DNA of 64,000 nucleotides from Cornus controversa (Eukaryota; Streptophyta; Magnoliopsida; Cornales; Cornaceae): NCBI GenBank assembly GCA_026545225.1, contig CM048850.1, positions 27,519,797 to 27,583,796 of the forward strand, read 5' to 3'. Shown piece by piece: positions 1 to 10,129 of this stretch (position 1 is its first letter; each line of letters starts with the position of its first letter). The notes under the pieces were generated by a model. It saw only the letters and a program-made list of their open reading frames with translations, ran no database searches and was not told where the DNA came from. The position numbers and the translations under genes were made by a program.

Positions 1-485
1 TTCGTCTCTCTTGTTGTTGTGGCAGTATCAAACACGTAACCCATCCAAAATATATTTTTTCCCAAGAAGAACAGGGTTAAAACATGTCAAGGACAAATCT
101 GGAACAAGATAACAACATTAGGATACAAAGTGTAATTTTGTAATGAATTTTTTTTGGAAAAAAAAGGGTCGAATACAATTTTAAACAATAATTTTAATTA
201 ACAAAAAAGCAATATACATATAACTCTAATCTTTAAATTAGTAATTAAATTAATAATGTGGATAAAATGAACAAAAATATTTTTTTGAATACATAAGAAT
301 ATATTATAAATAATTTGACTGTTGTATTCTAGCCAAATTCATGTCTTTTATTTTATTTTACTTTTTTGCGATTTGTGGTATTATCGTGTGGTACTTCATA
401 GCATCTAAACCATTACTTTTAATAAGCCTAACAACAATAACAATATGGGACAACTAATTATCTTATGATGTAATAAATTTCACAG
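1..485 (+). other. Intron or upstream non-coding DNA of the LRR gene
   Basis: AT-rich sequence with no frame resembling an LRR exon. It ends in an AG acceptor (484-485) directly before the first recognisable exon. It is probably the intron upstream of that exon; the rest of the resistance gene would lie to the left of the window. I see nothing else in it. Confidence 0.5.
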
Positions 486-899
486 GTTAGGTTCCCAGCT
501 TTGAAGGAATTGAAGATTAAAGAATTGAAAAGCCTTACAGCGATATGGGACAACCAATTATTATTGAGATCTAGAGCACAAGATTCATTTCGGCAACTAA
601 GGCTTGTCAATGTTGAAGGCTGTGAGAAACTAGTGAATGTAATTCCACCGAATGCTATACCAATATTACAGATGCTTGAAAGTCTCGAAATTTTATCATG
701 TGATTCATTGATTTCTGGAGTTGAAGTGGCTGTTATTGAAGAAGGTAGTGATGAGATCCTCATGTTTCCCCAATTAAAGAAGTTGAAACTTGAAGAATTG
801 CCAAAGCTCAGTAGTTTGTGCTGCACTAGAAGAGGAGGAGAACAAAAGGTAGTGGAAGAGAGTAATAATTCCCAACCACAAGCTCTCTTCAACCACAAG
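486..899 (+). CDS. CC-NBS-LRR resistance protein, LRR exon (partial gene)
   Basis: The frame opens at the acceptor with VRFPALKELKI and runs 138 codons in phase 0 to FNHK, followed by a GT donor at 900-901. Visible features are LRR blocks of the irregular plant type: L-x-x-L-x-V-x-x-C at LRLVNVEGCEKLVNV, LESLEILSCDSL, and FPQLKKLKLEELPKLSSL. The FP-x-L-x-x-L and LPKL-x-S patterns are typical of the C-terminal repeats of At4g27190/RPS2-like coiled-coil NBS-LRR immune receptors. In this family the LRR region contributes to effector perception and autoinhibition in the cytoplasm. No NB-ARC or coiled coil is in the window, so whether the gene is intact is unknown. A decayed copy of this exon lies at 6001-6399. 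Confidence 0.85.
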
Positions 900-1330
900 G
901 TACATACACACTTGTGTCCTTAATTAATCCTAATTAACCATTGGATATGTGGACTCAAACAACTGAAATTATTAATGGATTTCAATTTAATTAGATTTCC
1001 AGTGAACATACCTTGTGTTTTGGTGTCTGTGTTATTTAAGCAACTGAGATTTCATTATTAATGGATATTTGCACATCAATTTACATCCATCTATTTATAT
1101 ATATAGATGAGCCTAGCTCAAAAGTCAAAACCAAATAGAGCCTCAAATGAATTCCACTAGCTATGAGTGAGAGGCTTGTTTCAGTTTTATGTATATATAT
1201 AATTTGAGAAGAATTATTTATTTTATTTGTAGAACGTGAAATGGAATTAGAACTGAATTAATTAGAAGGTACTTAAAAAAATTAGGGGTAGTTATTAATT
1301 AGTACATAATTCATTACTCTCTGGACGCAG
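900..1330 (+). other. Intron between the two LRR exons
   Basis: A 431-bp AT-rich interval with a GT donor at 900-901 and an AG acceptor at 1329-1330. Both flanking exons are in phase 0, so removal joins FNHK to VEFP in frame. This matches the usual repeat boundary of the family. The first 50 bases are also conserved in the degenerate copy downstream (after 6399), which supports the exon-intron boundary. Confidence 0.75.
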
Positions 1331-2053
1331 GTTGAATTTCCTATGTTGGAGGAATTGGTGTGCGATGGAAGCATCTTTGAAGTTATTTCACTTGGCCATC
1401 TTGAAACTTGGCCCTTTAGCAAAGTAAGAGTGATAACGATAAAGAAGTACAACAACATAGTGAATAATTGTATGCAGCTGCTACAGTGGTTTGAGAATGT
1501 TAAAGAAGTCATACTGGAGTCTTGTTACTCATTGGAGGTTATGTTCAACCTTGAAGGAGTTGATGATGCCATCCAAAGAACGGCAACAATAGTCATGTCT
1601 TCTCAATTACAAAGATTGGGGCTGGTAGATTTGCCTAAATTGAACCATATTTGCATAACTAACTTGGGAGAGCTTCTCATGTTTCGCAACCTAGCATCTT
1701 TGACAGTTGAAAAATGCAACAGCCTGAGGTATCTATTTTCACTCTCAATAGCAAGACGTCTCACACATCTCGTGGTACTAGCAATTAGATTCTGTGATGC
1801 GATGGAAGAAATGGTAGTTAAAAATGAAGAACAAGGAAAAGAAGAAGATTTCACCTATGAAATTATGTTTCCCAAGCTATGGCAACTGCAGCTTGAAAGT
1901 TTGCCAAAGCTGACAAGTTTTTGTGGGGCAAACAATGCTGCTTTTAAATTCCCATCCTTAGAAATAGTTGTGCAGCGCAATTGTCAGACTTTCGCATCTA
2001 GAGGCATAAGCACGCCACCGCATACAAGATTTATTGGAGATGATTGGAGGTGA
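1331..2053 (+). CDS. CC-NBS-LRR resistance protein, terminal LRR exon
   Basis: Starts after an AG acceptor as VEFPMLEELVCDGS and stays open for 240 codons to a TGA at 2051-2053. It holds at least three more LRR segments: VKEVILESCYSLEVMF, LASLTVEKCNSLRYLF followed by LVVLAIRFCDAMEEMV, and FPKLWQLQLESLPKLTSF. It then closes with FPSLEIVVQRNC and a short tail, STPPHTRFIGDDWR. The C-x-x-L pattern, the acidic stretch after EEMVV and the closing STP tail are typical of the C-terminus of this resistance-gene class. The product would be cytoplasmic. The upstream two thirds of the protein lie outside the window, so function cannot be judged. The frame is uninterrupted, unlike the paralogous exon at 6001. 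Confidence 0.85.
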   Translation, partial: VEFPMLEELVCDGSIFEVISLGHLETWPFSKVRVITIKKYNNIVNNCMQLLQWFENVKEVILESCYSLEVMFNLEGVDDAIQRTATIVMSSQLQRLGLVDLPKLNHICITNLGELLMFRNLASLTVEKCNSLRYLFSLSIARRLTHLVVLAIRFCDAMEEMVVKNEEQGKEEDFTYEIMFPKLWQLQLESLPKLTSFCGANNAAFKFPSLEIVVQRNCQTFASRGISTPPHTRFIGDDWR

Positions 2054-2788
2054 CGCCATGTAAGTTGATTCTAAAATACTAATTCTATACTACCAAACAT
2101 AGCTATTAATCTAAATGGCCAATTGAAATATTTCCCTATTAATCTTGTTCTTTTTGTACAAATTATGAATTTTCCTAGGAAGCTTCCACATAATGAGAAA
2201 ATTGTTTGGAATGTACACTTTGAAACCAGATTACTCCGAGGGTTTGATATGTTTATATGTTTATTAGTATAGTTAATAATACTTCTGATTGGAGGTACAT
2301 CAGAGTATTATCTGTTTTGGCAAATATTAGTTCATGATACGGTTTCAATCATAAACTCTATGATTTTGATGCAATTTTTTTATATTTTATTAATTAAATT
2401 CGGAATTCCCAAGTGTTTTCCTTTCTTGCAAAATCCATGCTACTCTTAATTATCCATTCAGCCCTTAATTATATGTGAACTTATGCTCTATTGTGTCACA
2501 AATTATATGTATTGTGTTATCACAGCAGCAATACGTTGGGAAAGTAAAGGTAATTACGAATCTCATGAAATTTTAACAAGACTCTGTGTGTTTTTTTCTG
2601 CACAGTGCACTGTCGTCAACTATCTTTACTATTTTTTTTATACAGTTTTGTCTTGGAATATATTACAGTATTAATTACAAGAAATGACTCGGCTAATTAA
2701 TTATTTTCATTTAACCCCTCCCTCCACTTGTGTTTAATTCAGGGACTCGAAACGGTGGGAAATGAGGATGAAGGAACAAGTAGTTGAG
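2054..2788 (+). other. Possible 3' UTR with intron and small UTR exon
   Basis: Just after the stop is a good donor (GTAAGT from 2060). An acceptor at 2741-2742 opens a G/A-rich 46-base stretch (2743-2788), followed by another donor (GTAAAT from 2789). The spacing suggests an intron-containing 3' UTR, but only splice-like signals support it. The rest is AT-rich without a gene. Confidence 0.35.
2462..2533 (+). repeat. Direct repeat, copy 1 (pair with 4898-4966)
   Basis: About 70 bases containing CTCTATTGTGTCACAAATTA recur at 4898-4966 with a few differences. The copy lies in the 3' flank of the LRR gene. The pair probably reflects duplication of resistance-gene flanking DNA rather than a transposon, since no terminal structure is visible. 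Confidence 0.7.
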
Positions 2789-3061
2789 GTAAATAAACAT
2801 GATTAATAGATGATCTGCTTCATTTTTTTATAATGTTCATTTGCTGTTTCATAATATCCAAGAACAGAGGTAGGGGTGCCTTCAAGCTTGCTTTCTTTAT
2901 TAGCAACTTGAAGAGACACGTACTAATTATGCATGCACCTTCAAGAATTACAAGTATGAGAACAATACAAACATCCATTTTGCTCCACTTGAAACTTAAT
3001 TACAAATCGGCATTTTTTTTCTTTCTCAACTGGTAATTTTGACTAATGCTTTACACCATTA

Positions 3062-3639
3062 ATAATATGCTAGGAAGCACGGATACTTCTACAAGAGTAA
3101 CGTACCTTTATCGGATACTTATCGGATACCAATACTTCTTGGATACTCACAAATATATGTCCGATACTTTCTAAACGTATTCATAATTTGAAAATATATA
3201 TTTTTATTTCTAACACGTATCTGATACTTCTCAGATACTTCGACCATGTATCCAATACTTCACAATACATTTCTAACAAGTTTTGAACATTAAAATGTAC
3301 AATAATATCATAGTATAATTGTTAAGAAAAAGTTTAAATTTACTTAAAAAAGAAGTGTTGAGATATATATCATAATTTAATATAAAATTTATTTATACAA
3401 ATTATGCAATATGATTCTTAACTCTTATTTTGTTTGTTAATCAATATATTTTAGAAAGAAATGTTAATAATTCTATTTTTTGTATATATAAAAATATAAT
3501 TTGTTATTTTTATATTGTCGTATCCTGCCGTATTCGTATCTTATTTTTTTTAGATTTGTCGTATCGCCGTTCCCGTATTATATCGTACCCGTGTCCAGTA
3601 TCCGGCCGTATCTGTATCCATGCTTCCTAGATAATATGC
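3062..3639. repeat. Target-site duplication flanking the TIR element
   Basis: ATAATATGC occurs immediately before the element (3062-3070) and immediately after it (3631-3639). If the terminal repeat is taken to begin with the C at 3070, the duplication is 8 bp; otherwise it is 9 bp. Confidence 0.8.
3071..3630. mobile_element. Non-autonomous TIR DNA transposon (MULE- or hAT-like MITE)
   Basis: The ends are inverted repeats: TAGGAAGCACGGATAC at the left, and the complement of GTATCCATGCTTCCTAG at the right, with one mismatch. The subterminal DNA is dense in GGATAC/GATACTT on the left and GTATC/CGTATC on the right, as in elements whose transposase binds clustered subterminal motifs. The 560-bp interior is AT-rich with no credible transposase. 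A 9-bp target duplication would fit Mutator-like elements, while the 8-bp reading would fit hAT. The near-perfect ends and intact duplication suggest a fairly recent insertion. It sits inside the interval interpreted as a 3'-UTR intron. Confidence 0.8.
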
Positions 3640-3713
3640 TTTGGAGTTATATAATAATTGTGACTTGGGGCTTTTGGTATACTTCATTAGCATGTGGATA
3701 TTATTATTTGCAG

Positions 3714-3980
3714 GTGCATCAATTAGCAAATGGGTTGTCTACTTTCAGCTACCAATTTGAAGAAGAGGCACTGAATTCTAATGTGCACTTGAGTTGAGAA
3801 CTTGAGATGATGTTATTTGTTCTAAATTGTATGTATTGCCTTTATTTTGTTTGGCGTGTTGCTTTTCTGCTGGACTGTATTGCCTTTATTTTGTTTGCCG
3901 TGTCGCTAGAAACTAATCTAGCTAGCTATTGTATATTATTATGTTCACTTCAGCTTTGGCTTGGACTCTATTGGAACAAG
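3714..3980 (+). other. Possible terminal 3' UTR exon
   Basis: A pyrimidine-rich acceptor (TTATTTGCAG, ending 3713) is followed by sequence of more balanced composition without a long frame. It could be the last UTR exon of the LRR gene. The transcript end cannot be placed. Confidence 0.3.
3834..3909 (+). repeat. Short tandem duplication, period 44 bp
   Basis: TATTGCCTTTATTTTGTTTG begins at 3834 and again at 3878, each followed by a near-identical CGTGT-GCT segment. About 1.7 copies. It is a local duplication with no coding content. Confidence 0.75.
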
Positions 3981-4012
3981 CAAATAACTCTAACACTGTA
4001 AATAGTAGGGTT

Positions 4013-4435
4013 TGATAGTGCTAGGTAAAAGATTCACACTCAATACTAAACTATAGAACAGTGAAAGGAGATTGGGAGGTGAGGATGGATTGGGAGAGAG
4101 AAGGAAAAAAACATATGAGACTAGGAGAGGCCGTCTATGATATGCCAGAATTCCCTTTGTGCCACAAGTGCTCCGGTATTTATAGAGTTCCTAGCACAGA
4201 TCATTGACAACTGTCATGACATCATGTTGATGTCATGTGTCCAGTCCATTATTTCCTTTGGTTAGTCCACGGGTACGGCTGACGAACCCTTCTCTCAAGT
4301 CACCATGCCACAACAACCCAATTTTTCGTTGCCTAAAAGACTATATTCACGAGGAAAAGTTGTCCCTTAACCCTCTACATGTTTTTGCTCGTCCCTATTA
4401 ATATATCCTTAATACTACCTTTACAAACACCACAT
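4013..4435 (-). mobile_element. Possible solo-LTR-like fragment
   Basis: Read on the minus strand, this has the order expected of an LTR. A region with a TGACATCA-type palindrome comes first, then a TATA-like CTATAAATACC (plus 4175-4185), then a pyrimidine-rich leader with CTCTCTCCC, ending in CTAGCACTATCA. Plus-strand position 4013 would be the CA/TG terminus. The other boundary is a guess, and no convincing target duplication was found. It could instead be an ordinary promoter-like region. Confidence 0.3.
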
Positions 4436-5437
4436 CATGTTATTGTCTAATACATAGTATGTATACATCTAACTATAATTGCGTTTATTATGGACACTTG
4501 GAAATGCACCACTTCAGAGCTGTTTATTATGTAGCTCAATTAAAGACTTGAATACTAGTCAGAACTCAAAAGCTGTTGCTGCACTTGTGCCAAAAACCTC
4601 TTTACTCTTTCCATTCCCCTGTTTCGGACTACTTAACAAAAACCAAATTCAACTCAGTTTTAGTATAGGCGGCAATAGCCAAGAACTCCAAATAATTCTA
4701 AAGGAAAGGAATTAACTTTTAATGTTTTCTTTCCCTGATGAACCTCAAAGTTGTTTGAAATCATTTTCTAATAATTTTTTTCTTTGTATAAGAAAATGTT
4801 CCAAGTCTATTGTTGAAAGGAATGCCAATATAGCATCACTTGAAGCAATTGTTGTATATAATAATGTTTATAGCAATGTATTATAACTTGTAAGTTACCC
4901 TTAATATGTGAACTTATGGCTCTATTGTGTCACAAATTATATGTATAGTATTATCACACCAATAACATTTGAATATTTGATTATGTATTATTGCAAACTA
5001 TTGTTTTTATATTATCATCAATGAAAAGAATTTTTTGCTTCTTATTTTATTATTCTTTCTTCTCTTTACCGGTCTCAAAACCTTCATAGGTGGCTTGGAA
5101 GTTAAGACCCAATGCCACCAAACCAGAGGAAGACCAATTCTTATTTTATGCTTCTTATTTTATTATTCTTTCTTCCCTCGGTGTTCTGCACAAAAACACA
5201 CATTTAATGTTATAATATAACAATAGATAACAGTGATAGATGATGAAGTTGAATCATAGATGATGAAGTTAATGACACCATCTCCACCAATCAAACAGTT
5301 AGAACTTCTTCTTTCAACATTTTTGTTCCCAGTCATAATCAGACGGTGAATGTCAATGTAACACCATAAAGTAAACCCGCAGCAAAATAGTCCCCAATCC
5401 ACTTGTCTTGCCAATCACCATTTATATTAAACCTACT
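4436..5437. other. Intergenic AT-rich DNA without a recognisable gene
   Basis: A 78-codon frame (4479-4715) has no recognisable motif and is probably chance. The interval contains the second copy of the 70-base direct repeat (4898-4966), a 27-base direct repeat (5036-5062 and 5149-5175) and a 20-base-period doublet of ATAGATGATGAAGTT (5236-5270). Nothing else stands out. Confidence 0.5.
4898..4966 (+). repeat. Direct repeat, copy 2 (pair with 2462-2533)
   Basis: Shares CTCTATTGTGTCACAAATTA and flanks with the copy downstream of the LRR gene. It lies 1.1 kb before the decayed LRR exon, as expected if a second resistance-gene 3' flank once occupied this place. Confidence 0.7.
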
Positions 5438-5438
5438 G

Positions 5439-5575
5439 TTTGTTTGTTTGTTTTATTATTTATTTATCAGGTAAGTAGAAACACACACACAGTGTCTCCC
5501 AAAGACTTGAATCCTAGACCTCCTTTTAAGAAGCCAGAGTCTTTATGCCGTTGGACCAATTGGTCTTTGGCGAAT
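5439..5575 (-). mobile_element. tRNA-derived SINE
   Basis: The minus strand shows an RNA polymerase III promoter in tRNA order. An A-box-like GACCAATTGGTCCAACGG (plus 5548-5565) is followed about 35-45 bases later by a B-box-like AGGATTCAAGTC (plus 5504-5515). Then come a short body with a GTGTGTGTG run and an A/C-rich tail (plus 5439-5475, seen as TTTG repeats). This is the usual anatomy of plant SINEs. The tRNA-like part has drifted and no target duplication was identified, so it is probably an old copy. Confidence 0.6.
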
Positions 5576-5619
5576 CAAACCAATTGTTTTCAATAGTTAC
5601 ACAATATTTTGGCAAAAGC

Positions 5620-5753
5620 CAAAAATGCTCCAACATTAAGAACATTCTTCCTCAATACTCCTTTCTCTAATTTTTTCTTTTCTTTTCAAAAATGTTCCAA
5701 CATTAAGAACATTCTTCCTCTATACTCCTTTCTCTAATTTTTTCTTTTCTTTT
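5620..5753 (+). repeat. Two-copy tandem repeat, period 67 bp
   Basis: The segment beginning CAAAAATGCTCCAACATTAA (5620) is repeated from 5687 with very few changes. Each copy ends in a T/C-rich TTTTTTCTTTTCTTTTC run. Slippage or unequal exchange in the pyrimidine tract is the likely origin. No coding content. Confidence 0.85.
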
Positions 5754-6000
5754 CCTTTTCTCCACTTCTCAATGCTGGCCTCTTGGAAAAGTTGATTAGC
5801 TACTTAGCTTCCATGCCCTACAAGATGTTCCATCCTTAGTTTCTTAAGGTTCTTTTGTAGGACCTGTCAAGAAAAATATTTATAATCTACTTATTAGGTC
5901 ACAAAATTTTGCTTATATGACCTTTTAAAAAAAAAAAAGAGTTGCTTATGTAACCATGTCCCACACATAATCAATATTGTGCCACAAGCCACCAGCTAAG
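5754..6000. other. Non-coding spacer before the LRR pseudo-exon
   Basis: Contains an A-run near 5928-5938 and otherwise no frame, repeat or structure that I recognise. Confidence 0.4.
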
Positions 6001-6399
6001 AGATTCAACCCAGCTTTGGAGGAATTGAAGATTAATGACTTGAAAAGACTCACATCAATATGCGACAATAAATTATTCCTTGGTTTGAAGGGAGAATAAG
6101 ATTCTTTTCAGTGGCTAAGGAACATTAACATCCAAAAATGTCAGAAACTAGTGAATGTAATTCCACCTAATGTACTCCCATTGTTACAGGACCTTGAAAT
6201 TCTCAAAGTTTCAATGGTATCTGGAGTTGAAATAATTGCTACTGAAGAAGGCGGTAATGAGATCGTTGTGTTCCTTCGATTAAAGATTATGAGACTTGAA
6301 ATCTTGCCAAACCTCAAACTTTAATCCAGAAGAGGAGGAGTAGATAGGGTACTAGAGGAAAATAATATTCCACAACAATAAGCTCTATTCAACCATAAG
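6001..6399 (+). pseudogene. Decayed LRR exon, duplicate of 486-899
   Basis: Aligns by eye along its length with the exon at 486-899: FNPALEELKINDLKRL against FPALKELKIKELKSL, then QKLVNVIPPN, then VSGVEIIATEEGGNEIV, then FNHK and the same GT donor. One reading frame is preserved throughout but carries three stop codons (6097, 6322, 6379) and a small internal deletion near the LESLEILSCDSL equivalent. No second exon follows: about 280 bases later the tandem array begins. It is a dead paralogue of the CC-NBS-LRR gene, left over from local resistance-gene duplication. Intron similarity continues to about 6440. Confidence 0.85.
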
Positions 6400-6677
6400 G
6401 TACATATGTGGGTCCTTAATTAATCCTAATTAACCATTGGGTAAAATTAATTAAGAGAATTAACCTAGTGGTTATCACCGCTACAAACTAGGTTGGTCAC
6501 TTTCTAGAAACTTTAAAAACAGTATTAAACAACATTTCCTCTGAAAAATTAGGCTGTTAGTGAGGAGTGTGACTTAAATATTAAAACCTCTGACTCGCCC
6601 CCTCAAGTGAGACTTTTGTTGAGCACTTGCGTAGGTCTTCCTAGTCAATAGGTTTTTTCTGACTTAGCATGACTCAG
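6400..6677 (+). other. Remnant intron and unique DNA up to the array edge
   Basis: The first 40 bases match the intron after 899 (CCTTAATTAATCCTAATTAA). The remainder is unique in the window, has no gene, and ends abruptly at 6677. The array follows with only a TGA of overlap similarity at the join. Confidence 0.6.
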
Positions 6678-8403
6678 TGATGCAGGAGCATCCGAGTCAG
6701 ATGATGCTGAGCTGTCAGACGACACGTTGATGGCACTGAAATATCTTGAGTTGGCAGATCAACGTAAAGATGGCAGGAAATCGTGACCTTGTCACTAATT
6801 AGGGTGTTTTTGGATGCGCTTCAGTATTTTGGCCATAACTTTGGCTACAGGTGTCAGAATCGCCTTTATGACCACAATTATTCCACCTATGATCTGGAGT
6901 TTTATGCCATCATTCAGTCCCTAAAGCACTGGCGTCACTACCTAATACAGAGGGAATTCATTCTCGTCACTGATCATGAGGCCTTGAAATACATCAGTGG
7001 CCAGCACAAGCTGAGTAGACGACATGCCAAGTGGGTGGCATACTTGCAAGAGTTCACATTTGCGCTGAGGCACCAGGCAGGGAGTCTGAACCGTGTTGCA
7101 GATGCACTGAGCCGTCGTACGTTGCTCCTCACCACCATGAGCACCAGAGTTGTAGGTTTCGATACATTCTCTGATATGTATTCTGCAGATCCTTCCTTCG
7201 GGAGGATAATTCAGGAGGTAACTGATGGTCAACGCCATGATTTTATTTTGCACAACGGTTACCTGTTTCGTGGATTAAAGTTGTGCATCCCAGACTGTTC
7301 ACTAAGGCAACAGATTATTGGTGAACTTCATAACGAGGGTCATTTTGGGCGAGACAAGACTTTGGGTCTGATCTCTTCCAACTATTATTGGCCCAAGTTG
7401 ACCAGTGATGTGGCTCATTATGTGGAGCGTTGTTATGTGTGTCAGCGGTCTAAGGGAGTTCTCAGTAATGCGGGCCTGTACACACCTTTACCGGTCCCTG
7501 AAGCCCCTTGGCTTGATGTCAGTATGGACTTTGTGTTGGGCTTACCTCGTACCCAACGGGCCGTGGATTCTATTTTCGTTGTGGTCGATCGGTTTTCCAA
7601 GATGGCCCATTTTGTTGCTTGCAGGAAAACAATGGATGCTGCTCGGGTCGCCCATCTTTACTTCAAGGAGATTGTGCGTTTACATGGAGTTCCCCAATCC
7701 ATTACCTCAGATCGTGATACCAAGTTCATGAGTCAATTCTGGAAGAGTCTATGGGAGAAACTGGGAACGAAGTTGAATTTTAGCAGTGCCTACCATCCTC
7801 AGACAGATGGTCAGACAGAGGTGGTGAACCGGAGTTTAGGGAACCTTTTGAGGAGTTTGGCAGGAAATAAACCAAAGCAGTGGGATTTGGCATTACCTCA
7901 AGCAGAATTTGCTTATAACAGGTCGAAGAACAGATCAACAGGAATGAGCCCATTTGAGATTGTCTATGGTCAGAACCCGTCTGGGGTGCTTGACTTAGCC
8001 CCTATTCCGCGCGTGGGTCGTTTCAATCGCAAGGCAGATGAGATGGCAGAACATCTTCGAGGTATCCATGAGCAGGTCAAGGTGGCCATTCACGAGAGTA
8101 ATGCCAAGTACAAGGTTCAGGTTGACAGCCACCGTCGTCAAGTACTTTTTGACGTTGGTGATTTTGTTTGGGCGGTATTAACTCGTGATCGTTTCCCTGT
8201 TGGAGAGTATAACAAGCTAAAGGAGGGAAAGATTGGTCCCTGTGAGATCCTGCAGAAGATCAATGATAACGCCTACAGACTGCGCCTCCCCAGTCATTTG
8301 AGGACTTCTGACGTCTTTAATGTGAAACATCTGAGTCCTTGTTTTATGGATTCGATGAAGCTGCTGTAAACTCGAGGACGAGTTCTTTCCAACCCGAGGT
8401 GAC
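6678..8403 (+). mobile_element. Array unit 1 (Ty3/gypsy pol fragment), frame open
   Basis: The left-edge unit. It is not noticeably more degenerate than interior units. Markers are V62, S72, S228, V434 and G482. I counted about seven base differences from unit 2. The in-frame first codon is GTG and no in-frame ATG occurs before residue 119, so initiation at the RNase H part is doubtful in a plant cell. Confidence 0.9.
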
Positions 8404-10129
8404 TGATGCAGGAGCATCCGAGTCAGATGATGCTGAGCTGTCAGACGACACGTTGATGGCACTGAAATATCTTGAGTTGGCAGATCAACGTAAAGATGGC
8501 AGGAAATCGTGACCTTGTCACTAATTAGGGTGTTTTTGGATGCGCTTCAGTATTTTGGCCATAACTTTGGCTACAGGTGTCAGAATCGCCTTTATGACCA
8601 CAATTATTCCACCTATGATCTGGAGTTTTATGCCATCATTCAGTCCCTAAAGCACTGGCGTCACTACCTAATACAGAGGGAATTCATTCTCGTCACTGAT
8701 CATGAGGCCTTGAAATACATCAGTGGCCAGCACAAGCTGAGTAGACGACATGCCAAGTGGGTGGCATACTTGCAAGAGTTCACATTTGCGCTGAGGCACC
8801 AGGCAGGGAGTCTGAACCGTGTTGCAGATGCACTGAGCCGTCGTACGTTGCTCCTCACCACCATGAGCACCAGAGTTGTAGGTTTCGATACATTCTCTGA
8901 TATGTATTCTGCAGATCCTTCCTTCGGGAGGATAATTCAGGAGGTAACTGATGGTCAACGCCATGATTTTATTTTGCACAACGGTTACCTGTTTCGTGGA
9001 TTAAAGTTGTGCATCCCAGACTGTTCACTAAGGCAACAGATTATTGGTGAACTTCATAACGAGGGTCATTTTGGGCGAGACAAGACTTTGGGTCTGATCT
9101 CTTCCAACTATTATTGGCCCAAGTTGACCAGTGACGTGGCTCATTATGTGGAGCGTTGTTATGTGTGTCAGCGATCTAAGGGAGTTCTCACTAATGCGGG
9201 CCTGTACACACCTTTACCGGTCCCTGAAGCCCCTTGGCTTGATGTCAGTATGGACTTTGTGTTGGGCTTACCTCGTACCCAACGGGCCGTGGATTCTATT
9301 TTCGTTGTGGTCGATCGGTTTTCCAAGATGGCCCATTTTGTTGCTTGCAGGAAAACAATGGATGCTGCTCGGGTCGCCCATCTTTACTTCAAGGAGATTG
9401 TGCGTTTACATGGAGTTCCCCAATCCATTACCTCAGATCGTGATACCAAGTTCATGAGTCAATTCTGGAAGAGTCTATGGGAGAAACTGGGAACGAAGTT
9501 GAATTTTAGCAGTGCCTACCATCCTCAGACAGATGGTCAGACAGAGGTGGTGAACCGGAGTTTGGGGAACCTTTTGAGGAGTTTGGCAGGAAATAAACCA
9601 AAGCAGTGGGATTTGGCATTACCTCAAGCAGAATTTGCTTATAACAGGTCGAAGAACAGATCAACAGGAATGAGCCCATTTGAGATTGTCTATGGTCAGA
9701 ACCCGTCTGGGGTGCTTGACTTAGCCCCCATTCCGCGCGTGGGTCGTTTCAATCGCAAGGCAGATGAGATGGCAGAACATCTTCGAGGTATCCATGAGCA
9801 GGTCAAGCTGGCCATTCACGAGAGTAATGCCAAGTACAAGGTTCAGGTTGACAGCCACCGTCGTCAAGTACTTTTTGACGTTGGTGATTTTGTTTGGGCG
9901 GTATTAACTCGTGATCGTTTCCCTGTTGGAGAGTATAACAAGCTAAAGGAGGGAAAGATTGGTCCCTGTGAGATCCTGCAGAAGATCAATGATAATGCCT
10001 ACAGACTGCGCCTCCCCAGTCATTTGAGGACTTCTGACGTCTTTAATGTGAAACATCTGAGTCCTTGTTTTATGGATTCGATGAAGCTGCTGTAAACTCG
10101 AGGACGAGTTCTTTCCAACCCGAGGTGAC
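8404..10129 (+). mobile_element. Array unit 2, frame open
   Basis: Shares V62, S72 and G482 only with unit 1 in combination. Has T228 and L434, as most later units do. Confidence 0.9.

Noticed and set aside
458-898. A 146-codon minus-strand frame
   Set aside because: It is antisense to the LRR exon at 486-899, which explains its openness.
4479-4715. A 78-codon open frame as a small gene
   Set aside because: No family motif, AT-rich surroundings, no splice or promoter support; expected by chance.
6678-6700. TGATGCAGG at the left edge as the start of an LTR
   Set aside because: The same sequence lies inside every unit spacer without a matching CA-ended terminus or flanking duplication, so the TG is coincidental.
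6942-7253. A 103-codon minus-strand frame conserved in nearly every unit
   Set aside because: It lies antisense to the RNase H-integrase frame and is conserved only because the whole unit is. It has no independent motif.
7405-7731. A 108-codon plus-strand frame in another phase, repeated in most units
   Set aside because: It overlaps the integrase core out of phase, is rich in hydrophobic residues by chance, and has no recognisable domain.
8217-8462. An 81-codon minus-strand frame across the end of each unit
   Set aside because: It spans the end of the pol frame and the spacer. It is repeated with the unit and is best read as a shadow.
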